DNA of 64,000 bases from Gaiellales bacterium. Its GTDB lineage: Bacteria; Actinomycetota; Thermoleophilia; BMS3ABIN01. Numbering within the stretch: the first letter of the stretch is position 1; the number at the start of each line of letters is the position of its first letter. The notes under the pieces are model-generated. The model was not told the DNA's origin. It made no database searches and saw only the letters and a program-made list of their open reading frames with translations. Location: NCBI GenBank assembly GCA_003599855.1, contig QZKG01000006.1, positions 1 through 64,000 of the forward strand. The letters are read 5' to 3'. The position numbers and the translations under genes are program-made. Below, in pieces: positions 24,645 to 33,416 of the stretch.

Positions 24645-25298
24645 TCAAGCCGACCCGATGGCCTCCACGGCCGTGCTCAGCTCGACAGCGCTCGCCAGGA
24701 CCGCGGCGGCGCCGGTGAAGTCGCTTCCCCGTGTGAGGCCCGCCGGGATGACGATGCAGCGCAAACCGGCGGCCAGCGCCGACTCCAGGCCGCGGCTGGA
24801 ATCCTCCACGGCGACGCACTGGCGCGGATCGAGACCGTACCGTTCAAGCGCCGCCAGGTAGGGCTCGGGGGAAGGCTTGGAGTCGCGATAATCCTCGCGG
24901 GCCAGCACGAACTCGAAATAACCTGCCAGCCCGGTGGCGGTGTGGGCCGCGTCGAAATGCTCCCTCAGCGAGCTGGTGACGACCCCCATGCGGTAGCGGG
25001 GCGCCAGTTCGGCCAGGGCCTCCGGCACGCCGTCGGGGACGCGCACGCCAGCGAGCAGACGCTCGCGGTAGATGCGGTTCCGCTCCCGGCGGAGTTCCTC
25101 GACCCGCTCCGGGGGCACGCCCCGCTCGAGCAGGATGCCGAGCATGCTCAGGCCCGCCGTCAGCGAGACCCGCAGGAACTGGGCCGCGGTCAGCTCGACG
25201 CCCTCCAGCGCGGCCGCCTCCCGCGTCGCCGCGAAGTAAAGCTCCTCGGTGTCCACCAGGACGCCGTCGTTGTCCCAGAGTATCGCCTCGATCATCAT
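24645..25298 (-). CDS. HAD superfamily hydrolase (beta-phosphoglucomutase-like)
   Basis: The 217-residue product has the four HAD motifs: DNDGVLVDT (residues 9-17; nucleophile Asp9 and acid Asp11), a VTSS motif II, a Lys in KPSPEPY (motif III) and VEDSSRG (motif IV). The helical cap after motif I places it with subfamily I beta-phosphoglucomutase-like phosphatases or mutases acting on sugar phosphates. The exact substrate cannot be read from sequence. It diverges from the P-type ATPase gene across a short shared promoter region. Confidence 0.85.
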   Translation of the reverse strand: MMIEAILWDNDGVLVDTEELYFAATREAAALEGVELTAAQFLRVSLTAGLSMLGILLERGVPPERVEELRRERNRIYRERLLAGVRVPDGVPEALAELAPRYRMGVVTSSLREHFDAAHTATGLAGYFEFVLAREDYRDSKPSPEPYLAALERYGLDPRQCVAVEDSSRGLESALAAGLRCIVIPAGLTRGSDFTGAAAVLASAVELSTAVEAIGSA

Positions 25299-25446
25299 TC
25301 ATCAGCCTTCCAGGGTCGCCGGCATGATCTTGCCTGGCCGGCCGGGCCTTATTGGAGATAATGCCTGACACCATTATAATATCCGTTCATGACAAATCGG
25401 GCGCGCCGCGGCGGCGGCCCCGCCCAGGACCCCATACGGAGCGCGC

Positions 25447-28155
25447 TTGCAAGGACTGCCCGACCATTTCTGGTACACCTGCGGACCCGACGAGGCCTGC
25501 CAGCGAATGGACTCTTCCCCCGCCGGCCTCACCGCCACGCAGGCGCGGGAGCGCCTGGCAGAGTTCGGTTACAACGAGATCGTCTCGGGGGAGAAGGTCA
25601 CGGCCTGGCAACTCTTCCTGGCCCAGTTCAAGAACGTCCTCATCGTCATCCTTCTGGCGGCGGTTGTGCTGTCGTTCGTCGTCGGCGAGCCCATCGAGGC
25701 CGCCGTCATACTCGTCATCCTCATCTTCGCCGTGACCCTCGGTTTCATCCAGGAGTTCCGCGCGGAGAAGTCCCTGGAGGCGCTCAAGCAGATGGCCGCC
25801 CCCTTCGCCCACGTCCGTCGCGACGGCCGCGAGGAGCAGGTGCCGGCCCGCGAGCTGGTACCGGGGGACATCGTGCTGCTGGAAAGCGGCAGCCTCGTGC
25901 CTGCCGACCTCCGGCTCATCGAGGAGTTCAACCTCAAGGTAGACGAGTCCCCCCTGACGGGGGAGTCCATGGCCGTGGCAAAGCATTCCGGCCCCATCGA
26001 GGGGGAGGTTGCCCTGGGCGACCGCACCAACATGGCGTTCATGGGCACCCACGCGGTCTACGGTCGCGGAGCCGGGGTGGTGGCCGCCACTGGCATGAAG
26101 ACAGAGTTCGGCAAGATCGCCGCCGCCCTCTCGGGGGTCGAGGAGCGCAAGACCCCCCTGCAGCGCAACCTGGATGACCTGGGCAAGAAGCTGGCCATCG
26201 CCGCGCTGGCGGTGGTTATCATCATCGTCCTGCTGGGTATCGCCCGGGGCGAGGACCTGTTGGAGATGTTCATCTGGGGCATTGCCGTGGCGGTAGCCGT
26301 GGTGCCGGAAGCCCTGCCTGCAGTGGTCACCATATCACTGGCGGTGGGGGTCAAACGCATGGTGGCGCGCAACGCGCTCATCCGCAAGCTGCCGGCGGTG
26401 GAGACCCTGGGCAGCACCACCTTCATCGCCACCGACAAGACCGGGACCCTGACCCAGAACAAGATGGTGGTCAAGTCCCTCTTCGCTGACGACCGCCGCT
26501 TCGCCGTCGCCGGCGAGGGCTATCTCCCGGAAGGAGAGATCAGCCATGAAGGCCGGGCCGTCTCTGCCGCTGGCGAACCCGGCCTGATGCAACTGCTGCA
26601 GGTGGGGGTGCTCTGCAACGACGCCCACCTTTACCACGACGGCGACCAGTGGACGATCATGGGCGACCCCACCGAGGCGGCGCTGCTGGTCGTCGCGGCC
26701 AAGGCCGGTATCGACCTGGAAGAGACCGCCGCCGCCCACGAGCGTGTCAGCGAGATCCCCTTTACCTCGGAGCGCAAGATGATGACGACGGTGGCCCGGG
26801 GAGCCGGGGGGTACGCCGTCTATACCAAGGGAGCGGTGGAAGAAGTCATCGAACGTTGCGTGGCGCTTGTCGTCGGCGGCCGGGAGGAACCCCTGGACGG
26901 CGCCATGGCGGCGCAGATAATTGAGGAAGCCGACACCGCGGCCGAGGCCGGGTACCGTGTCCTCGCCGGCGCCTACCGCCGGGAACCGCAGGAACCGGGC
27001 GAGGAGGAGATCGAGAAAAACCTGGTATTCGCCGGCCTCTGGGCCATGAAGGACCCGCCGCGTCCCGAGGCCCGCGAGGCCCTGGACAAGTGCCGCCAGG
27101 CCGGCATCCGCGTCGCCATGGTCACCGGCGACCACCAGAAGACCGCCATCGCCATCGCCCGGGAGCTGGGCCTGGCAGAGAACGGCCAGGCCGTGAACGG
27201 CCTGGAGCTGGAGAAGATGGACGACGACCGGCTGGACCAGGTGGTCAACGAGGTCAGCGTCTACGCCCGCGTCTCGCCGGCGCACAAGCTCAGAATCGTC
27301 GAAGCCCTGCACCGCAACGGCCATATCGTCGCCATGACCGGGGACGGCGTCAACGACGCCCCGGCGCTCAAGCAGTCCGACATCGGCGTGGCCATGGGCA
27401 TCGCCGGCACCGACGTCACCAAGGAGGCCGGCGCCCTGGTGCTCACCGACGACAACTTCGCCTCCATTGTCGCGGCGGTGGAGGAAGGCCGCATCATCTT
27501 CGGCAACATCAAGAAGTACCTCATGTACCTGCTCTCGTCGAACCTGGGCGAGATCCTGCTGGTGTCCACCGCGGTACTCTCGGGGCAGCCGCTGCCGCTG
27601 ACGGCGATCCAGATCCTCTACATCAACCTCGCCACCGACGGCCTGCCGGCGCTGGCCCTCTCGGTGGACCCGCCGGAGAGGGACATCATGTCGCGGCAGC
27701 CCCGCGACCCGGGGAAGAGCATCTTCGCCGACAACGTCTGGAAGCTGATGATAATCGGCGGCGTCTGGTCGGCGGCGGTGAACTTCGGCATCTTCCTCTG
27801 GGACAAGTCCGGGCCAGTGGAAGGCGACCCGGTGGTGCGGGCCCAGGGGCTGGTCTTCATCTCCCTGGTGCTGATCCAGTTCTTCAAGGCCTACAACTAC
27901 CGCTCCGACACCCAGTCCGTCTTCAGGCTGGGCTTCTTCGGCAACCGCTGGCTCAACCTGTCGATTTTCTGGGAATCTCTGCTGCTCATGCTGATCGTAT
28001 ACCTGCCCTTCCTGCAGGGACCCTTCGGCACCCATGCCCCCAGCCTGACAGAATGGCTGGTGGTGCTCGTGGGCGCCGGCACCATCTTCCCGGTGCTGGA
28101 GCTGGCCAAGAAGGTGCTCAAGCCGGGCGACCGGCCGGTGGCTGACGGGAACTGA
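25447..28155 (+). CDS. Cation-transporting P-type ATPase (P2 type)
   Basis: The 902-residue product has the full P-type plan. It includes the N-terminal cation-ATPase domain (AGLTATQARERLAEFGYN), the actuator motif LTGES, PEALP in helix M4, the phosphorylation site DKTGTLT (Asp about 330), KGA in the nucleotide domain and TGDGVNDAPAL in the hinge. The six-helix C-terminal domain with DGLPALALSVDPPE marks the P2A/CtpF-like branch, usually Ca2+ or Mn2+ exporters. The start is a TTG at 25447; the correct start is uncertain by a few residues. It may be co-transcribed with 28220. Confidence 0.9.
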   Translation: MQGLPDHFWYTCGPDEACQRMDSSPAGLTATQARERLAEFGYNEIVSGEKVTAWQLFLAQFKNVLIVILLAAVVLSFVVGEPIEAAVILVILIFAVTLGFIQEFRAEKSLEALKQMAAPFAHVRRDGREEQVPARELVPGDIVLLESGSLVPADLRLIEEFNLKVDESPLTGESMAVAKHSGPIEGEVALGDRTNMAFMGTHAVYGRGAGVVAATGMKTEFGKIAAALSGVEERKTPLQRNLDDLGKKLAIAALAVVIIIVLLGIARGEDLLEMFIWGIAVAVAVVPEALPAVVTISLAVGVKRMVARNALIRKLPAVETLGSTTFIATDKTGTLTQNKMVVKSLFADDRRFAVAGEGYLPEGEISHEGRAVSAAGEPGLMQLLQVGVLCNDAHLYHDGDQWTIMGDPTEAALLVVAAKAGIDLEETAAAHERVSEIPFTSERKMMTTVARGAGGYAVYTKGAVEEVIERCVALVVGGREEPLDGAMAAQIIEEADTAAEAGYRVLAGAYRREPQEPGEEEIEKNLVFAGLWAMKDPPRPEAREALDKCRQAGIRVAMVTGDHQKTAIAIARELGLAENGQAVNGLELEKMDDDRLDQVVNEVSVYARVSPAHKLRIVEALHRNGHIVAMTGDGVNDAPALKQSDIGVAMGIAGTDVTKEAGALVLTDDNFASIVAAVEEGRIIFGNIKKYLMYLLSSNLGEILLVSTAVLSGQPLPLTAIQILYINLATDGLPALALSVDPPERDIMSRQPRDPGKSIFADNVWKLMIIGGVWSAAVNFGIFLWDKSGPVEGDPVVRAQGLVFISLVLIQFFKAYNYRSDTQSVFRLGFFGNRWLNLSIFWESLLLMLIVYLPFLQGPFGTHAPSLTEWLVVLVGAGTIFPVLELAKKVLKPGDRPVADGN

Positions 28156-28219
28156 AGGAATCCAGTACAATGAGTCGATCGCCATTGATGATCGCCACGG
28201 ATCGCGCTTGCGCTGAATC

Positions 28220-28834
28220 ATGAAGATAGTGAGACGGACATACGACTGGGTGCTGCACTGGGCCAAGACCCCCTACGGGGCCATCGCCCTGTTCGCCCTG
28301 GCCTTCGCCGAATCGTCCTTCTTCCCCATCCCGCCGGACGTGCTGCTCATTGCCCTCTGCCTGGGGATGCAGGCTAAGGCGTTCCGCTACGCGACCATCT
28401 GCACGGTGGCGTCCCTTATGGGAGGCCTCGCCGGCTACGCCATCGGCTACTTCATCTGGCTGACGCCGTCGGGGGAGTTCACCTCGGTGGCGACCTTCTT
28501 CTTCAACCATATCCCCGGCTTCACCGAGGCGGCCTACTTCGACATCAAGGACCTTTATGACCGGTACGACTTCTGGATCATCTTCACCGCAGGGTTCACG
28601 CCGATCCCCTACAAGATCTTCACCGTCTCCGCCGGCGCTTTCGACGTGAACCTGCCGATGTTCTTCGTGGCGTCGGTCCTCAGCCGCGGCGGCCGCTTCT
28701 TCCTCATCGCCTTCCTCATCTGGAAGTTCGGCCCCAGCATCGAGCGCTTCATCGACAGGTATTTCAACTGGCTCGCCATGGCCTTCACGGTGCTGCTGGT
28801 GGGGGGCTTCATCCTCATCAAGTACCTGCTGTAA
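28220..28834 (+). CDS. YqaA/DedA family membrane protein
   Basis: The 204-residue product has about five membrane helices. It shows the DedA-type motifs: ESSFFPIPPDVLL near residues 30-42, GLAGYAIGYFIW, and FTPIPYKIFTVSAGAF, in which conserved Arg/Pro-Pro-Lys residues face the membrane. DedA-fold proteins flip lipids such as undecaprenyl phosphate or phosphatidylethanolamine, and the YqaA branch is less studied. It follows the P-type ATPase by 64 bp on the same strand. Confidence in the fold is high, but not in the substrate. Confidence 0.85.
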   Translation: MKIVRRTYDWVLHWAKTPYGAIALFALAFAESSFFPIPPDVLLIALCLGMQAKAFRYATICTVASLMGGLAGYAIGYFIWLTPSGEFTSVATFFFNHIPGFTEAAYFDIKDLYDRYDFWIIFTAGFTPIPYKIFTVSAGAFDVNLPMFFVASVLSRGGRFFLIAFLIWKFGPSIERFIDRYFNWLAMAFTVLLVGGFILIKYLL

Positions 28835-28859
28835 CCCCGCGGAGAAAAAGGCACCCGGT

Positions 28860-29062
28860 CCGGCATTCACGGCGTCAGGGATAGACTTCAGGCAAACCCC
28901 GTGGGATCGCAACCGGGCGGGCAGGGTGATTTTCCGGAGCCTGCCGGAGGAAAATGCTCCCTGCCCGGCATTCACGATGTCAGGGATAAAAAAGCGAAGG
29001 AGCAGATCCTTCGTCGCTAAAGCTCCTCAGGATGACAGTGGGGCTTCGCTCCTCAGGATGAC
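28860..29062. repeat. 24-bp direct repeats plus dispersed-repeat copy
   Basis: CCGGCATTCACGGCGTCAGG (from 28860) recurs from 28965 with two mismatches, 105 bp apart; the full unit is 24 bp. Next is a copy of the 37-bp unit (29000-29036, GAGCAGATCCTTCGTCGC to CAGGATGACA) and a truncated echo ending CTCAGGATGACA (29044-29062). The block fills the gap between converging genes. Confidence 0.7.
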
Positions 29063-29095
29063 AGTGGGGGGAACGAACCGGGCGGAGGGCGCTAT

Positions 29096-30538
29096 TTACG
29101 GCTTGTCTCCGGCCTCGCGCAGCTGCGGCACCAGGGTGGCAATGATGAAGGCAGCCGCCACCAGCACCAGGGCAAAGACGAAGACGTCCTGGAAAGCCCC
29201 GTTGAAAGCCTCGTGGTACTGAGCGCTGATCGTGCCGTTCTCGCTGGCTGTGGCGATGGCGCTGGCTTCAGCAGCCGGGACCCCCATCTCCGCCAGCCGC
29301 GCCGCCACGCGTGACGAGAGGAACGCGCCAGTGACGGCGATGCCGAAGGAGCTGCCGATGAAGCGGCCCATCTGCGGCAGCGACGATGCGACGCCGCGCT
29401 TGTCCCGGGGCACGTCGTGGAGGGCGGCGGTTGTCAGCGGCGCGTTGGTCATCCCCAGGCCAATGCCTAGCACGGCGATGGCCACGCAGATCAACAGCGT
29501 GCTGACGTCGTCCGCGATCACCCGGGAGATCAGGAGAAAACCGGCGGCGGCGATCACCAGGCCGATCTGGGGCGTCGTGCGCGCGCCGAGGGTGTTGGTC
29601 AGGCGCCCGCCTATGGGTGCGATTATAAGGAACATGAGCGCCAGGGGGGCGATCTTCAGCCCGGTGACCTGGGGCGAGTCGCCCACCAGCCGCTGGAAGA
29701 AGAACGGCAGCAGCACGAAGGTCCCGAACATGGCCGCCGAGGCGAACATGCCGGCGACATTGGCGGACACCAGGGAGCGGTAACGGAACAGGCTGAGGTC
29801 GATCATCGGCCGCCGGGCGCGGCTCTCCCAGACAATGAAGAATACCAGGAAGAGCACCAGGACCGCGAAGCCAGCGATGGTCCGCTGGTCAGTCCAGCCC
29901 CAGAACCTCCCCTGGCTGACGCTGAGCAGCCCCGCGAAGAGGCCGACGGTGAGCAGCAGCCCGCCGGGGACGTCGAAGCCCCTTTCCCCGTCCCTGGCCT
30001 CGTGGCCCTTGAGCACGACCATGGCCAGGGGCAGGATGACGGCGCAGAGAGGCACCGCCACCAGGAAGACGCTGCGCCAGCCGAACGCGCCCACCAGGAA
30101 ACCGCCGCTGACCGTGCCGACTGTGGGCGCCGCTCCCATCAGGCCCCCCATGATCCCCAGGGCGGGACCGCGCTCGCGGCCCGGGAAGGCATCCATCACA
30201 AAGGAGAGCGCCATGGGCGACAGGGCGCTGGTGCCCAGGGCCATCAGCGCGCGCCCGGCGATGAGACTCTCGATGTTCCAGGCGAAGGTGCACAAGATCG
30301 ACATCGCCGTGAACATGAGCAAACCGAAGACGTAGACGTTCCGGTGGCCGTAGAGGTCGCCGGCGCGGCCCATCACCGGCATGAAGGTGGCCTGGACGAT
30401 CATGTAGATGGAGGCAACCCACATGGCGGTGGAGAAGTTGGTCTGGAAGTCGGCAGCGATCCCCGGCAGGGCGATGTTGACGATGGAGGAGCTGAGGATG
30501 GCCATCATCAGGCCGCTGGCTACCGTGGCCAGCAGCAC
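29096..30538 (-). CDS. MFS transporter, DHA2 family
   Basis: The 480-residue product has about 14 helices, the loop MGRAGDLYGHRNVY after helix 2 and the antiporter motif C region GIMGGLMGAAPTVGTVSGGF. It belongs to the same EmrB/QacA-like group as 22608-24176 and is probably a paralog. The start is a GTG at 30538; the open frame extends about 23 codons farther, but no ATG, GTG or TTG occurs there, so the cytosolic N-terminus is short. It is downstream of the AbrB/ABC operon on the same strand, 205 bp away. Confidence 0.87.
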   Translation of the reverse strand: MLLATVASGLMMAILSSSIVNIALPGIAADFQTNFSTAMWVASIYMIVQATFMPVMGRAGDLYGHRNVYVFGLLMFTAMSILCTFAWNIESLIAGRALMALGTSALSPMALSFVMDAFPGRERGPALGIMGGLMGAAPTVGTVSGGFLVGAFGWRSVFLVAVPLCAVILPLAMVVLKGHEARDGERGFDVPGGLLLTVGLFAGLLSVSQGRFWGWTDQRTIAGFAVLVLFLVFFIVWESRARRPMIDLSLFRYRSLVSANVAGMFASAAMFGTFVLLPFFFQRLVGDSPQVTGLKIAPLALMFLIIAPIGGRLTNTLGARTTPQIGLVIAAAGFLLISRVIADDVSTLLICVAIAVLGIGLGMTNAPLTTAALHDVPRDKRGVASSLPQMGRFIGSSFGIAVTGAFLSSRVAARLAEMGVPAAEASAIATASENGTISAQYHEAFNGAFQDVFVFALVLVAAAFIIATLVPQLREAGDKP

Positions 30539-30742
30539 CCAGCGGTAGCGGGGCAGGGCTTGGACTCTCGCGCTTAACTGTTCGACGACGCCCCCTTGTC
30601 TTTAATGGCTGCAGTCACCGCCGGCAAGGTCAAGCGGTCATGCAACGTCGCTGTTTCACTCAGGGTCAACTGGTTTACTCCCTGGTTTACATGGTCTGAC
30701 AAGTACCGTTAGTACAGCTACGTCCTCGCAGTCGAGCCCGGT

Positions 30743-31513
30743 TCAAGACTGCTGGCGGCTGAAGGCGGTGACCGCCACGGCCAGCATCGCCGCAGTGATC
30801 GCCAGCATCACCGTGAGGTCGGTCAGGAGCGGGAAGCGGGAGGGTACATCCTCGAGCATGATGGCGCGCATGGCGTCTACCCCGTAGGTCAGGGGGTCGA
30901 TGCGGGCCAGAGCGTCCATCCAGCGCGGCGCGTCCTGGAGCTGGAACATGGCGCCGGAGAGGAAGAACATGGGCATCATGATGAAGTTCATGATCATCTG
31001 GAACCCCTGCATGGTCTTGAGCCGCGTCGCCACCAGCACGCCGAGGCCGGTCATGGAGAATGATACCAGGAACATGGTGGGCAGCAGCCGCGCCACCATC
31101 GCGGGCGAGAGGCTGATGCCCACGAAGGGCGCCAGCAGCAGCATGACCGAACCCTGGAACGAGGCGATGGTGGCGCCGCTGATGACCTTCCCCAGCGCGA
31201 TGCTCCAGCTGGGCACCGGCGCCACCAGCATCTCCTTGAGGAAGCCGAACTCCCGGTCCCAGACGATGGAGACCGCCGAGAAGACCCCGGCGAAGAGCAC
31301 CGTCATGCCGAGGATGCCGGGAAACATGAACACCTTGTAGTCGAGCCCCGCGACGCCGCCGCCGGAGAAGCGCATCGAAGCCCCCAGCCCGGCCCCCAGC
31401 ACGAAGATGAAGATGATGGGGCTGCCCAGAGAGCCGATGATGCGGGCGCGGTCGCGGAAGTGGCGCTTGATGTCCCTGAGCCAGATGATGTAGATGGCGC
31501 GGAATCTCTTAAT
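30743..31513 (-). CDS. ABC-2 type transporter permease
   Basis: The permease has six predicted helices and the ABC-2 signature region (GQ-less variant around DPLTYGVDAMR, near the C-terminus). The first ordinary start codon (GTG 31402) would cut helix 1. Coding potential (RFRAIYIIWLRDIKRHFRD) continues upstream to ATT 31513, overlapping the ATPase stop, so an ATT start or re-initiation is likely. I annotate the longer form. It should pair with the adjacent ATPase as a drug- or lipid-exporting DrrAB-like complex. The substrate is unknown. Confidence 0.8.
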   Translation of the reverse strand: MKRFRAIYIIWLRDIKRHFRDRARIIGSLGSPIIFIFVLGAGLGASMRFSGGGVAGLDYKVFMFPGILGMTVLFAGVFSAVSIVWDREFGFLKEMLVAPVPSWSIALGKVISGATIASFQGSVMLLLAPFVGISLSPAMVARLLPTMFLVSFSMTGLGVLVATRLKTMQGFQMIMNFIMMPMFFLSGAMFQLQDAPRWMDALARIDPLTYGVDAMRAIMLEDVPSRFPLLTDLTVMLAITAAMLAVAVTAFSRQQS

Positions 31514-32573
31514 GGCGCATCACCTTCCGGCTGCGGACCCGGGCCCGCACGCCCTCCATGCCGTCGGCGGCCTCTTCGCGGATCTGGCGTCCGGTAAGCT
31601 TCAGGAAAACGTCGTCCAGGGTGGGCTCGCGCACGGTCACCGAGAGGATCTCGGCGTCGAGGCCCTTGAGCAGCCGCGGCAGGAAGGTGCGGCCGCTGGG
31701 GACCTCCAGGCGCAGGCGCTCGCCGGCGGGGCCCCCAGTCCTCCAGGGAGGAGGGGCGACCTCGGCGTCAAGGCCGAACTTCTCACCGAGCTCCCGCGCC
31801 ACGGCGCCGGCGTCCTCGACCCTAAGGGTGATGATGTCACCGCCCACCTCGTGCTTGAGGTTGCCCGGCGTGTCGAGGGCGGCGATGCGGCCGTTGTCGA
31901 TGATGGCGATGCGGTCGCAGTTCTCCGCCTCGTCCATGTAATGGGTCGTCATGAAGATGGTGATGTCATACTGCTCCCGGAGCTCGCCCACATGCTCCCA
32001 GATGTTCCTGCGGGTCTGGGGGTCGAGCCCCAGGGTGGGCTCGTCGAGGAAGAGCACGCGGGGGTAGTGCATCAGGCCGCGGGCGATCTCCAGCCGGCGG
32101 CGCATGCCCCCGGAATAGGTCTCCACCCGGTCGTCCGCCCGCGCCGTCAGCTCCACCATGTCGAGCACGCTGCGCGCCCGCTCGCGCCGCTCCCCCGGCG
32201 GCACGTTGTAGAGCATGGCGTGGAACTGAAGGTTCTCCCGGGCTGTCAGCCGCTCGTCCAGGGTCGGGTCCTGGAAGACGATGCCGATGGACTGGCGCAC
32301 CTCGTCCTGCTCGGTCGCCACGTCGTGACCGTTGAGGGTGGCGCGGCCCGAGGTGGGCCTGAGCAGCGTACAGAGCATGTTGATGGTGGTGGTCTTACCG
32401 GCGCCGTTGGGACCCAGGAAACCGAATATCTCCCGGCGGCCGACGCTGAAGCTCACGTCGTCCACCGCGGTCAGCTCCCCGAAGCGCCGGGTCAGCCCCT
32501 CGACTTCAATGACGCTGCCGCCGCTCCCGTCGGGCCGGGCCGCTTCTGCCGCGCTATCCATCAGCCCGGTCAT
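31509..32573 (-). CDS. ABC transporter ATP-binding protein (DrrA-like)
   Basis: The 354-residue product has Walker A GPNGAGKTT (about residues 53-61), signature YSGGMRRRLEIARGL, Walker B VLFLDEPTLGLD, and a switch His in MTTHYMDEAE. The C-terminal 100 residues after the ATPase core (LRVEDAGAVARELGE to REPTLDDVFLKLTG) are typical of the daunorubicin-resistance DrrA group. It overlaps the AbrB gene by 20 bp upstream and the permease downstream, so all three are one operon. It should drive export with the permease at 30743. Confidence 0.92.
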   Translation of the reverse strand: MTGLMDSAAEAARPDGSGGSVIEVEGLTRRFGELTAVDDVSFSVGRREIFGFLGPNGAGKTTTINMLCTLLRPTSGRATLNGHDVATEQDEVRQSIGIVFQDPTLDERLTARENLQFHAMLYNVPPGERRERARSVLDMVELTARADDRVETYSGGMRRRLEIARGLMHYPRVLFLDEPTLGLDPQTRRNIWEHVGELREQYDITIFMTTHYMDEAENCDRIAIIDNGRIAALDTPGNLKHEVGGDIITLRVEDAGAVARELGEKFGLDAEVAPPPWRTGGPAGERLRLEVPSGRTFLPRLLKGLDAEILSVTVREPTLDDVFLKLTGRQIREEAADGMEGVRARVRSRKVMRH

Positions 32574-32820
32574 CTCCCTCGCGGGCGATCTCCTCCATGC
32601 GGCTCAGCCGGGCCATCGCCCCGGCGACGAACTCGGTCACCTTCTCGGCCTTGATGACGTTGAGGGAGTGGTGGCCGTGCATGCTGGAGAAGATTAGCAG
32701 CTTGTCTCCTGGCCGGATGCCGAAGGCGTCCCGGGCGTCGGCGGGAATCACGATCTGGCCCCGCTCCCCCACGGTGGCGGAGCCGAAGAACTCGGGCTCG
32801 CCGCTGGCGTTCTTTGCCAT
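32554..32820 (-). CDS. AbrB/MazE/SpoVT-type DNA-binding protein
   Basis: The 88-residue product carries a swapped-hairpin AbrB domain at residues 12-50 (GSATVGERGQIVIPADARDA and FGIRPGDKLLIF), followed by a helical tail. It is the first gene of the AbrB-ABC transporter operon. A near-perfect AT-rich palindrome lies just upstream (32854-32879), so it probably represses its own operon. GGGAGGAG precedes the ATG. No toxin gene is adjacent, which argues against an antitoxin role. Confidence 0.88.
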   Translation of the reverse strand: MAKNASGEPEFFGSATVGERGQIVIPADARDAFGIRPGDKLLIFSSMHGHHSLNVIKAEKVTEFVAGAMARLSRMEEIAREGDDRADG

Positions 32821-32853
32821 TTCCAGCTCCTCCCATCCTGGAATAATAAGTAT

Positions 32854-32879
32854 GAATAATCATATTAATATAATCATTC
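32854..32879 (-). promoter_or_regulatory. AT-rich operator-like palindrome
   Basis: A 26-bp imperfect palindrome (22 of 26 positions symmetric) centred on ATATTAATAT lies 34-59 bp before the AbrB-type gene. It is strikingly AT-rich against a 63% GC background. It overlaps the expected promoter of the operon and is the natural binding site for the encoded AbrB-type protein. Confidence 0.55.
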
Positions 32880-32900
32880 GTCCCATTCAACACCGACGCG

Positions 32901-32994
32901 GGGACGTTGTTTCCTATGTTTCCCAAGTGGGTGCTTTCCAGCAGAGCAAGGATGATTTGTTGTATGAGTTAGGAAACTCAGGAAACAACGTCCC
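32901..32994. repeat. REP-like inverted repeat with 15-bp perfect arms
   Basis: GGGACGTTGTTTCCT (32901-32915) and AGGAAACAACGTCCC (32980-32994) are perfect inverted arms enclosing 64 bp, with GTTTCCCAA and GTTAGGAAAC also pairing inside. The GGGAC...GTCCC ends match the style of the element at 5844-5889. From 32995 to 33416 I see no gene, only the ribosome site for hsp20. Confidence 0.6.
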
Positions 32995-33416
32995 TCATTC
33001 ACTCATTCACTTTCGCTGCCCGCGCCATCTGTCGGGGGCAATACCACCAGCACGGTTCTGTCAGTTTGAAAACACAACAATTGTTACAGCTGATTTCAGG
33101 CCACCCGGCAGCCATCAACGTTCGGTCAGGATGATAGTCCACCCGGCACTCACGGATCGTGGCCATGCCTGTGCGGAAGCGGCCAGGTCCGCTTCAGCTA
33201 TGGATATTCCCGCCGTCTGTTTTTTCATGTACAGCTCCGCTGGGAGAAAGCGTAAATGGTGCAGATAAACTGCCTGCATTTGATGATATTTTCACCAGAC
33301 CGCCGCGGCTCGTCCGGCGTGTTTAAAAACCGGCGCATTGAGCAAAAGAATAATTAGAAACAGCAAGCAGGCCTGTCCGCCAGGGCAGGCGGGACGAAGG
33401 AGAAAGGAGGTGAATA

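Noticed and set aside
26335-28266. 643-residue minus-strand open frame opposite the P-type ATPase
   Set aside because: The ATPase has all family motifs; the opposite frame is an antisense shadow.
22608-30538. Two DHA2 transporters as a recent duplication
   Set aside because: They share loop motifs but differ widely elsewhere, and 5 kb of unrelated genes separates them; ordinary family members explain it.
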